A stretch of DNA of 64,000 nt from Photobacterium phosphoreum (lineage in GTDB: Bacteria; Pseudomonadota; Gammaproteobacteria; Enterobacterales; Vibrionaceae). Within the stretch, counting starts at the first letter, position 1. Each line of letters starts with the position of its first letter. Both the position numbers and the translations under genes were made by a program. The stretch covers positions 2,565,925 to 2,629,924 of the forward strand of contig NZ_MSCQ01000001.1 of the NCBI RefSeq assembly GCF_002954725.1. The letters run 5' to 3'. Positions 56,956 to 64,000 of this stretch are shown here, in pieces. The notes beneath the pieces are model-generated. The model was not told the DNA's origin. It was given only the letters and a program-made list of their open reading frames with translations, and made no database searches.

Positions 56956-57675
56956 TTACGCCTCACGACCATCAGGGACAAACACATACCCTAAACCCCA
57001 TACCGTTTGAATATAACGTGGGCGACTAGGATCTTCTTCTACCATACGGCGTAAACGTGAAATCTGAACATCAATCGAACGTTCCATCGCTGAATATTCA
57101 CGACCACGGGCCATATTCATTAGTTTGTCACGAGACATTGGCTCGCGCGCATTGGTCACTAATGCTTTTAATACCGCAAATTCACCGGATGTCAGTGGCA
57201 TTGGAGCATCGCCACGGAACATTTCACGCGTACCAAGATTAAGGCGGAATTCACCAAACTCAATCACTTTATTTGAAACACTTGGCGCACCCGGTGCTTC
57301 AATGGTTTGGCGGCGTAATACTGCGCGAATACGGGCAAGTAGTTCACGCGGATTAAATGGCTTTGGCAGATAATCATCTGCACCGACTTCAAGCCCCACA
57401 ATACGATCAACTTCATCGCCTTTTGCGGTTAGCATTAAAATAGGCAGCATGTTGTTAGCATTACGTAAACGACGACAAATAGATAAGCCATCTTCACCTG
57501 GTAACATTAAATCTAATACCATCAGGTGAAACGTTTCACGTGCAAGTAAACGATCCATTTGCTCGCCATTAGCAACGCTACGTACCTGAAATCCTTGCTC
57601 AGAAAGATAACGTTCAAGCAACGCACGCAAACGCATGTCGTCATCGACCACTAATATCTTATAATTTTCCTGCAT
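56956..57675 (-). CDS. ompR: Response regulator OmpR
   Basis: Controls porin and other envelope genes in answer to osmolarity and pH. The 239-residue protein has the acidic DDD (11-13), phospho-acceptor Asp55 in LDLMLPGEDGLSICR, LPKPFNPRELLARI, and a winged helix with RDKLMNMARGREYSAMERSI and YIQTVWGLGYVFVPDG. It equals E. coli OmpR in length. First gene of ompR-envZ, divergent from greB. Confidence 0.97.
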   Translation of the reverse strand: MQENYKILVVDDDMRLRALLERYLSEQGFQVRSVANGEQMDRLLARETFHLMVLDLMLPGEDGLSICRRLRNANNMLPILMLTAKGDEVDRIVGLEVGADDYLPKPFNPRELLARIRAVLRRQTIEAPGAPSVSNKVIEFGEFRLNLGTREMFRGDAPMPLTSGEFAVLKALVTNAREPMSRDKLMNMARGREYSAMERSIDVQISRLRRMVEEDPSRPRYIQTVWGLGYVFVPDGREA

Positions 57676-58091
57676 TTTTCACCTTCATCGATCACGATAG
57701 CATAGTGTTACTAAATGTACGCGAGTCGTAATAACTAACGCTTAATTTGATTGTAGAGTAGCAATAATCACCAACACACAATAATCACTGCCTGTTATAA
57801 ATTATAACATGCTAATTACTATCATGATTGTGTTATTAAGATTACAACAATATTCAACAATTCCCTTTTTGTATGTCTTTATAGCATGACACCTCACCGC
57901 TGAATACCACTTTACTTAAGAGATTAATTTACTATCCAGACAAGATTACATTTCACCACTATTGTTCTTTTTTACAATTAATTCGCTTAACGGATACGAG
58001 CATTTTTACGCCACGCAATTTATGGTTATGCTACTTCCTATTTCTCGCCAGCAATGATAGAACAATGCCAAACTATCGTTGGAGAATAATA
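57676..58091. other. Divergent ompR-greB control region
   Basis: AT-rich and without a gene. It must contain promoters for ompR (minus) and greB (plus). I found no regulator site or promoter pair that I can support. GGAG lies just before the greB ATG. Confidence 0.5.
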
Positions 58092-58565
58092 ATGAGAACC
58101 AATTTAATTACCCGTGAAGGGTTGAATAAATTAGAACAAGAATTGGATTTTTTATGGCGTGAAGACCGTCCTGAAGTGACTAAAAAAGTCACCTGGGCTG
58201 CGAGTCTAGGCGATCGGAGCGAAAATGCTGATTATCAATACAACAAGAAACGGCTGCGTGAAATTGATCGCAGAGTGCGTTTTTTACGTAAACGCTTAGA
58301 AGCGGTAAAAGTCATTGATTATTCACCACAACAAGATGGCAAAGTATTCTTTGGAGCGTGGGTTGAGATTGAAAATGAAGCCGGAGAACAAAAAACATTT
58401 CGCATCGTTGGCCCTGATGAAATCTATGGCCGTAACGATTACATCTCCATCGACTCACCAATGGCACGGGCATTACTCAGTAAACAAGTTGACGATGATA
58501 CTGTTGTAACGACCCCATTAGGTAAAAAAACATGGTTTATTAATAACATTCGCTATCATGACTAA
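58092..58565 (+). CDS. greB: Transcription elongation factor GreB
   Basis: Rescues backtracked RNA polymerase by stimulating transcript cleavage. The 157-residue protein has the N-terminal coiled coil with WAASLGDRSENADYQYNKKR, carrying the conserved acidic tip residues, and a C-terminal FKBP-like domain. The start at 58092 has GGAG 4 bases upstream and fits GreB. The in-frame ATG at 58065 adds nine unlikely residues. Divergent from ompR, as in E. coli. Confidence 0.95.
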   Translation: MRTNLITREGLNKLEQELDFLWREDRPEVTKKVTWAASLGDRSENADYQYNKKRLREIDRRVRFLRKRLEAVKVIDYSPQQDGKVFFGAWVEIENEAGEQKTFRIVGPDEIYGRNDYISIDSPMARALLSKQVDDDTVVTTPLGKKTWFINNIRYHD

Positions 58566-58733
58566 ATCACGACTAACGCTAAAACAACACTAAACCATTA
58601 TCCCAACCCCAATCCAACGAACAGCAATCCATGGCTGATATATAGCCTGACACACTCTTCACCGCGGTTGACTTGCCAGATCAAGATTCAGCCGTAGAAT
58701 GGAAGCTTAACGATCAACAAGAGATATCAACGG

Positions 58734-61070
58734 ATGAGCAACGCTATCAACCACCAGATCGCCACCGAACTGAATGTGCGCCCAGAACAAGTCAATGCCG
58801 CAGTCACCTTACTTGATGACGGTAATACGGTACCCTTTATTGCCCGTTACCGTAAAGAAGTCACGGGCGAATTGGATGACACCCAACTACGTAATTTAGA
58901 ATCACGCTTAGGCTACTTGCGTGAACTCGATAGCCGTCGTCAGGTCATTCTAAAATCAATCACAGACCAAGGTAAACTGACACCAGCATTGGCTGCTGAA
59001 ATTAATAGTGCTGACAGTAAAACCCGCCTTGAAGATCTCTACCTGCCTTATAAACAAAAACGCCGTACCAAAGGTCAGATTGCGATTGAAGCCGGCATTG
59101 CGCCCCTCGCTGAATTGTTATGGAGCCAACCGCAACACTCACCAGAAACCGCCGCAGAGCAATACCTTAATCCTGAACAAGGGTTTGCAGATAGCAAAGC
59201 GGTACTGGATGGTGCCCGTGCTATTCTGATGGAACAATTTGCTGAAGATGCAGCATTACTTGAAAAAATTCGTCGCCAGCTCAATACTCATGCTGAAATC
59301 ACCTCGCGCATTATTGAAGGCAAAGAGCATGATGGGGCTAAGTTTAAAGATTACTTTGACTATAACGAGCCGATCAAAAATGTACCTTCCCACCGCGCGT
59401 TAGCATTATTCCGCGGTAGAAATGAAGGCTTCTTACAATTATCACTCGATGCCGATCCCAATAAAGACCAAGCAGTACGTAGTTCATATTGTGAAGTGAT
59501 TATTGCAGAACATTATAACGTAACCCTCGGCACCCAAGCTGCTGACACATGGCGTAAACAAGTGATCAGTTGGGCATGGCGCATTAAGATTTTAATGCAC
59601 ATGGAAACAGAATTAATGGGCATTTTGCGTGAAAAAGCCGAAGACGGTGCGATTCAGGTTTTTGCTGATAACCTCCATGACTTATTGATGGCTGCACCCG
59701 CTGGCCCACGAATCACACTCGCACTCGATCCCGGTTTACGTACTGGTAGTAAGATTGCTGTGGTCGATGAAACCGGTAAAGTATTAGACACCGCCACTAT
59801 TTACCCTCACCAACCGCACAACAAAATTGCTGAATCAACCAAAGTGGTTGTAGCGCTAATTAATAAGCATAACGTTAACTTAATTGCGATTGGTAATGGC
59901 ACTGCTTCACGTGAAACAGATGCATTTGTCGCAACGCTAATTAAAGACAATCAACTCAAAGTACAAAGCGTAATGGTCAGTGAAGCGGGAGCATCAGTTT
60001 ACTCTGCATCCGAACTGGCAGCGAAAGAATTCCCTAATATGGATGTGTCGATTCGTGGTGCAGTATCGATTGGTCGTCGCTTGCAAGACCCATTGGCAGA
60101 GCTGGTTAAAATCGATCCGAAATCAATCGGTGTCGGCCAATACCAACATGATGTAAGCCAAAGCATGCTCGCTAAACGCTTGGATGTGGTGGTTGAAGAC
60201 TGTGTAAATGCCGTCGGTGTGGATGTAAACACCGCGTCAGCTGCACTGTTAACCCGTGTTGCTGGTTTAAATGCCACCATTGCACAGAACATTGTTAATT
60301 ATCGTGATGAAAATGGCCGCTTTGATGCCCGTACCGCCCTTAAAAAAGTCGCACGATTAGGGCCAAAAGCGTTTGAACAATGTGCGGGTTTCTTACGGAT
60401 CATGAACGGTAAAAACCCACTTGATAGCTCTGCTGTTCACCCTGAGTCTTATGTTGTGGTCAAAGCGATTTCAGCAGCTAACAACAAACCCGTCGATGCC
60501 ATTATTGGTAATAGTGACTTTTTGCGTAACCTTAAAGCGATTGATTATACCGATGCACATTTCGGTTTACCGACGGTCACAGACATCATTAGCGAGCTTG
60601 ATAAACCCGGCCGCGATCCGCGTCCTGAGTTTAAAACTGCGACTTTTGCCGAGGGCGTTAACGAAGTAAAAGACTTAATACCAGGCATGGTATTGGAAGG
60701 CGTGATCACCAACGTGACTAACTTTGGTGCTTTCGTTGATGTCGGTGTCCATCAAGATGGTTTGATTCATATCTCTGCCCTGTCTGATAAATTCATTTCA
60801 GATCCACGTGAAGTGGTTAAAGCCGGCGATGTAGTCAAAGTGAAAGTGATGGAAGTGGATATTCAACGTAAACGTATTGCGATGACGATGCGTTTAAGCG
60901 ATGAGCCAGGTCAAGAAAAACCAAGCCGCCAATCAACTAGCGCCGCAGTACCGCGCCAGCAACCGGCTCGTCAACAACCACGTCAAAATAGCGCCCCTGC
61001 TCCACAAAAAAACACCCCACCGATGGGCGGTGCTTTTGCCGCTGCGTTTGCCAATGCTAAGAAAAAATAG
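58734..61070 (+). CDS. tex: Tex family RNA-binding transcription accessory protein (YhgF)
   Basis: 778 residues. The N-terminal Tex domain has [20 protein letters not shown]. An RNase H-like YqgF domain follows ([20 protein letters not shown]), then helix-hairpin-helix repeats ([19 protein letters not shown]). An S1 RNA-binding domain lies at about 645-712 ([19 protein letters not shown]), with a Gln/Pro-rich tail. It binds RNA and affects transcription. Its exact role is not settled. Order greB-tex is as in E. coli. Confidence 0.95.
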   Translation: MSNAINHQIATELNVRPEQVNAAVTLLDDGNTVPFIARYRKEVTGELDDTQLRNLESRLGYLRELDSRRQVILKSITDQGKLTPALAAEINSADSKTRLEDLYLPYKQKRRTKGQIAIEAGIAPLAELLWSQPQHSPETAAEQYLNPEQGFADSKAVLDGARAILMEQFAEDAALLEKIRRQLNTHAEITSRIIEGKEHDGAKFKDYFDYNEPIKNVPSHRALALFRGRNEGFLQLSLDADPNKDQAVRSSYCEVIIAEHYNVTLGTQAADTWRKQVISWAWRIKILMHMETELMGILREKAEDGAIQVFADNLHDLLMAAPAGPRITLALDPGLRTGSKIAVVDETGKVLDTATIYPHQPHNKIAESTKVVVALINKHNVNLIAIGNGTASRETDAFVATLIKDNQLKVQSVMVSEAGASVYSASELAAKEFPNMDVSIRGAVSIGRRLQDPLAELVKIDPKSIGVGQYQHDVSQSMLAKRLDVVVEDCVNAVGVDVNTASAALLTRVAGLNATIAQNIVNYRDENGRFDARTALKKVARLGPKAFEQCAGFLRIMNGKNPLDSSAVHPESYVVVKAISAANNKPVDAIIGNSDFLRNLKAIDYTDAHFGLPTVTDIISELDKPGRDPRPEFKTATFAEGVNEVKDLIPGMVLEGVITNVTNFGAFVDVGVHQDGLIHISALSDKFISDPREVVKAGDVVKVKVMEVDIQRKRIAMTMRLSDEPGQEKPSRQSTSAAVPRQQPARQQPRQNSAPAPQKNTPPMGGAFAAAFANAKKK

Positions 61071-61096
61071 CCGTTCTTAACCGGCCCAGAAATATC

Positions 61097-61126
61097 AACA
61101 GTCAGACAGAACGTCTGGCTGTTGGT
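61097..61126. terminator. Hairpin between tex and the hypothetical gene
   Basis: AACAGTCAGAC (61097-61107) pairs with GTCTGGCTGTT (61113-61123), one G-U pair, followed by GGTTT. Confidence 0.6.
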
Positions 61127-61585
61127 TTAGATAACCTGTAAATATTGTGTTGGCGGATTCGGCAATGTGGCTTGAGCGTAATGGTGGCTCACAACCCCTT
61201 TGGTTCGTTCACTGGCACTGATGAGCGCTAATTGTTGTAATAATTCTCGTGGAAGTTCAATGTGCATCGAATAACCTAATGGCTGATCTGGTGTCACATA
61301 ATTCCCCAATGAAAGAACCGCCACTAGCTGTGCTAACTGCTGCTGATAACCTTTAAAAGTCGTCGCTTGTGGTTGCGCATAATCAGGATGTTCACTTGGG
61401 TCCCAACTCGGTTTCTTACGCTGTCTTTCTTCTGCACTCAAGCCGTTTTCAGCGGTCGCGGCACTACTTTCAACCACAGCAACAATCTTTTCACGGACAC
61501 GATTATCCCGCGCAACTTGATCCGTTAGTGGATTGCTTGTTGTCGCCAATACTGGTGTCGTTGATTGTAATGGAGCAATCACCAT
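61127..61585 (-). CDS. Hypothetical protein of Vibrionaceae
   Basis: 152 residues, with no signal peptide or membrane helix. A low-complexity N-terminal half has VARDNRVREKIVAVVESS and KKPSWDPSEHPDY. A C-terminal helical part ends HYAQATLPNPPTQYL. I recall similar proteins beside bioH or tex in Vibrio, sometimes labelled ParA without reason. No Walker motif is present, so that label is not supported. Function unknown. Confidence 0.6.
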   Translation of the reverse strand: MVIAPLQSTTPVLATTSNPLTDQVARDNRVREKIVAVVESSAATAENGLSAEERQRKKPSWDPSEHPDYAQPQATTFKGYQQQLAQLVAVLSLGNYVTPDQPLGYSMHIELPRELLQQLALISASERTKGVVSHHYAQATLPNPPTQYLQVI

Positions 61586-61719
61586 GTTTGAAAACCCACC
61601 ATTGTCATGCCAAAAATAACGCTATAACGCCTTCGTGATTATATCGACCACCTGCAGTAATTATTAACCTAAAACACCCCTTATTAATGCCACCATCTGA
61701 CGCAAAGCACAAAAGTAGC

Positions 61720-62484
61720 TCAATCAATGAAATCTGTCACCACCGTAATAAACTCATTCAAATGAGAAATAAACGGTGCATGAGATGCATCGGCAAAAAT
61801 ATAACTCTGTGATTGTGGATATTGCGCGCTTAATACGGGTTCCGTTTTAATCGGTACTAATGCATCTAAGCGACCATATAAACGTAACCATGGTTGTGAT
61901 AACGCATTTAATGATGGCCGTAAATCTACATTTTCAAGTAACGTGAGTCCGAGTGTTAAGGCGGCTAATTGCGGTTGCGGCCGTGATAGCACTGCTGCTT
62001 TCAATTGTCGAATATCCTCTTTTGCGGTTCGACTTCCCAAGGCTTGCAATGTTAAAAACCGTTCAATAGTGATAGCAAAATCAGCCACCAATTGCGTTTG
62101 AAAGTTAGCCAGCACTCGAGGCTGTATTCCAACCCATTCACTTCGGGCCATAAAACATGGCGAGCTTGCAACGGTAATCAATTGTGTTACTCGCTGTGGT
62201 GCAATCAAGGCCGCTTGCGTTGCAATGATCCCGCCTAATGACCACCCGAGCCAGATAGCTTCCGCTGGCGCTTGAACCAATAATTGCGCAACAATCTCAT
62301 TCAACGACGTCGCAATAATGGCACCGCTATCACCATAACCGGGCAGATCACACCAATGTACACGATAGTGTTGACTCAACATCGGGATCACATCTTGCCA
62401 TACGCCGACATTCATTCCCCATCCATGAATGAGAACCAGATCAGGTCCCTGCCCTTCACTGTGCCAATCAAGCTGTGCTGTCAT
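61720..62484 (-). CDS. bioH: Pimeloyl-ACP methyl ester carboxylesterase BioH
   Basis: Alpha/beta hydrolase releasing pimeloyl-ACP in biotin synthesis. The 254-residue protein has LVLIHGWGMNVGVWQDV (oxyanion region), the nucleophile Ser in WLGWSLGG, the acid Asp in YGRLDALVP and the catalytic His in FADASHAPFISH. Length is near E. coli (256). GGAAG lies 6 bases upstream of the ATG. Divergent from comF, the E. coli bioH-gntX order. Confidence 0.94.
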   Translation of the reverse strand: MTAQLDWHSEGQGPDLVLIHGWGMNVGVWQDVIPMLSQHYRVHWCDLPGYGDSGAIIATSLNEIVAQLLVQAPAEAIWLGWSLGGIIATQAALIAPQRVTQLITVASSPCFMARSEWVGIQPRVLANFQTQLVADFAITIERFLTLQALGSRTAKEDIRQLKAAVLSRPQPQLAALTLGLTLLENVDLRPSLNALSQPWLRLYGRLDALVPIKTEPVLSAQYPQSQSYIFADASHAPFISHLNEFITVVTDFID

Positions 62485-62519
62485 TTATACTTCCTTTCAT
62501 CGATTGTTTGCGAGTAATA

Positions 62520-63230
62520 ATGATGCCAAACAGAGTGCCATCATGGCGAGATAATTTATACCAACAATTACTGTTTCGACATTGCGCCCTATGCCAACTT
62601 CCTCTCACTCAAACAGAACAATATTGGTGCAACCATTGTATAACCCTTTTTCCGAACCACCCTTATTGTCACCATTGTGGCACCACGACCTTGATCAACG
62701 TTGAAGATTGTGGTCGTTGCTTAAGCTCCCCACCGCGATGGCAGCGCCTCTACCGCTTAGGTGAATATCGGCCACCTTTACAACAATTGGTACATCAGTT
62801 GAAATTTTACGGTAAATTTTGGTTAGCGCAGCCACTGGCACAACAACTCGCGCGTCAAATTACCCATCCTGCACCGCTACTCTTACCGGTTCCTTTACAT
62901 TGGCGACGTTACTGCCAACGCGGTTTTAATCAGAGCCATCAGTTAGCATTGGCACTGGGTACTATTTTTAAGAGCCGCGTTGATCCTCATGCTTTTCAAC
63001 GAGTACGTCATACGCCATCACAACAACAACTAACCAAAGTCCAACGCCAGCATAATCTGCACCATGCGTTCAAATTACGGCGACAAACATTACCCGACCA
63101 TGTCGCGATTATTGATGATGTCATCACTACCGGCGCTACTGTCCATCAGTTAACCCAACTGCTGATTCAACACGGCGTTAAACAAATAGATATTTATACG
63201 CTCTGTCATACTGAGTCATCCGTTAATTAA
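62520..63230 (+). CDS. comF: ComF family phosphoribosyltransferase-like protein (GntX)
   Basis: 236 residues. An N-terminal zinc-ribbon region has CALC, CNHC, CHHC and CGRC pairs. A PRTase-type domain has LLPVPLHWRRYCQRGFNQSH and the PRPP motif VAIIDDVITTGATVHQL. Relatives are needed for DNA uptake in Haemophilus (ComF). In Vibrionaceae a role in natural transformation is plausible but unproven here. Starts at the tandem ATG 62520/62523. An upstream in-frame GTG overlapping bioH is unlikely. Confidence 0.85.
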   Translation: MMPNRVPSWRDNLYQQLLFRHCALCQLPLTQTEQYWCNHCITLFPNHPYCHHCGTTTLINVEDCGRCLSSPPRWQRLYRLGEYRPPLQQLVHQLKFYGKFWLAQPLAQQLARQITHPAPLLLPVPLHWRRYCQRGFNQSHQLALALGTIFKSRVDPHAFQRVRHTPSQQQLTKVQRQHNLHHAFKLRRQTLPDHVAIIDDVITTGATVHQLTQLLIQHGVKQIDIYTLCHTESSVN

Positions 63231-63358
63231 TACAGCACAAAAAAGACGCGCATTTATTAATAAAACGTGGTCAAATAAAAATGTCGTTTTAAAGATGCGG
63301 CAATGACTCACAAAGAGTAGAATAAATAAAACTTACTAAATCAGTCAGGTATTACATC

Positions 63359-63943
63359 GTGTCTATGATCACTATTACTGAAAACGCTCAGCAGCACTTT
63401 GGCAAACTTCTTGCCCAGCAGCCTGAGGGTACTAATATCCGTGTTTTTGTTGTCAACCCTGGCACTCAAAGTGCTGAATGTGGCGTATCCTACTGCCCAC
63501 CTGAAGCGGTTGAAGCAAGTGACACAGAAATGAAGCTTGAGCTATTTTCTGCTTTTATCGACGAACTAAGTTATCCTTTCCTTGATGATGCTGAAATCGA
63601 TTTTGTTACCGACAAAATGGGTTCACAGTTAACATTAAAAGCACCTAACGCGAAAGTGCGTAAAGTGGCTGATGATGCATCATTGATTGAGCGTGTTGAT
63701 TACGTACTTCAAACTCAAATCAACCCACAACTTGCTGGCCATGGCGGTAATGTATCATTATCTGAAATCACTGAAGATGGCGTTGCTATTTTACAATTCG
63801 GTGGTGGTTGTAATGGTTGTTCAATGGTTGATGTGACGCTAAAAGAAGGCATCGAGAAAGAGCTATTAGCGCAATTTGAAGGCGAGTTAACTGGTGCACG
63901 TGATATTACCGATCACGCCCGTGGCGATCACTCTTACTATTAA
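63359..63943 (+). CDS. nfuA: Fe-S biogenesis protein NfuA
   Basis: Scaffold or carrier of [4Fe-4S] clusters for recipient enzymes under stress. 194 residues. The N-terminal degenerate A-type domain has [20 protein letters not shown]. The C-terminal Nfu domain has [13 protein letters not shown] and the cluster motif [11 protein letters not shown], with the tail GDHSYY as in E. coli. The GTG at 63359 was chosen, with AGGT at good spacing. ATG 63365 is the alternative. Order bioH-comF-nfuA is as in E. coli. Confidence 0.96.
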   Translation: MSMITITENAQQHFGKLLAQQPEGTNIRVFVVNPGTQSAECGVSYCPPEAVEASDTEMKLELFSAFIDELSYPFLDDAEIDFVTDKMGSQLTLKAPNAKVRKVADDASLIERVDYVLQTQINPQLAGHGGNVSLSEITEDGVAILQFGGGCNGCSMVDVTLKEGIEKELLAQFEGELTGARDITDHARGDHSYY

Positions 63944-64000
63944 TCGTTTCAAGTCACTATTGCAGCAACAAGCAAATAGCAAAAAGCCGCATCAAAATGT

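Noticed and set aside
61127..61585. ParA-type partition protein
   Set aside because: No Walker A or B motif is present, so this name, sometimes attached to relatives, is not supported.

Overview
The window looks like chromosomal DNA of a gamma-proteobacterium of the Vibrionaceae, most likely a Photobacterium. The evidence is gene order and protein similarity recalled from Vibrio, Photobacterium and E. coli; no database search was run. Housekeeping blocks known from E. coli and Vibrio are kept (menA-zapB-glpFKX, cpxP-cpxRA, trmL-cysE-gpsA-secB-yibN-gpmI-envC, mutM-rpmGB-radC-coaBC-dut-slmA-pyrE-rph-yicC-gmk-rpoZ-spoT-trmH-recG-xanP, envZ-ompR-greB-tex, bioH-comF-nfuA). They are separated by many clear intrinsic terminators. 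No rRNA, tRNA, CRISPR array, prophage or intact insertion sequence was seen.

Region 1 (1-8940) is central carbon metabolism: the end of menA, zapB, glycerol uptake and phosphorylation (glpF, glpK), class II fructose bisphosphatase (glpX), a SufR-like regulator with ferredoxin-NADP reductase, a DUF3135 protein, tpiA and pfkA. Region 2 (9388-12200) is the Cpx envelope stress system, with a perfect CpxR box between cpxP and cpxRA. Region 3 (12290-19860) holds trmL, cysE, gpsA, secB, yibN, gpmI, envC and a TetR regulator. A near-consensus Fur box lies upstream of gpmI, and an intrinsic terminator lies inside the start of envC.

Region 4 (20166-40165) is the accessory part: a wav/waa-type LPS core and surface polysaccharide locus, visibly AT-rich in places and with frequent strand switches. 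It holds lpxM and an O-antigen-ligase-like gene, several GT4/GT9/GT2 glycosyltransferases, a WavE protein, and a three-gene cassette of HAD phosphatase, nucleotidyltransferase-kinase fusion and nucleotidyltransferase. It also holds waaF, waaA, kdkA, an OpsX-type heptosyltransferase, a WaaE/LgtF-type GT2, coaD and a UDP-uronate epimerase. It shows decay: a GT25 gene broken by two frameshifts and a stop, and a GT2 gene whose DxD motif has been moved out of frame by paired indels.

Region 5 (40122-64000) is conserved housekeeping DNA. Points of note are a nine-copy GGAAAGCA octanucleotide repeat upstream of a hypothetical gene-mutM pair, an rph-pyrE attenuator-like hairpin just after the rph stop codon, and a PurR-like operator over the predicted -35 of xanP. 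The glpK gene carries an exact in-frame 15-bp tandem duplication next to the loop that binds the allosteric inhibitor fructose 1,6-bisphosphate in E. coli. The most promising unfamiliar items are the LPS cassette at 27951-30627, the repeat upstream of mutM, the glpK duplication and the envC start-region hairpins.
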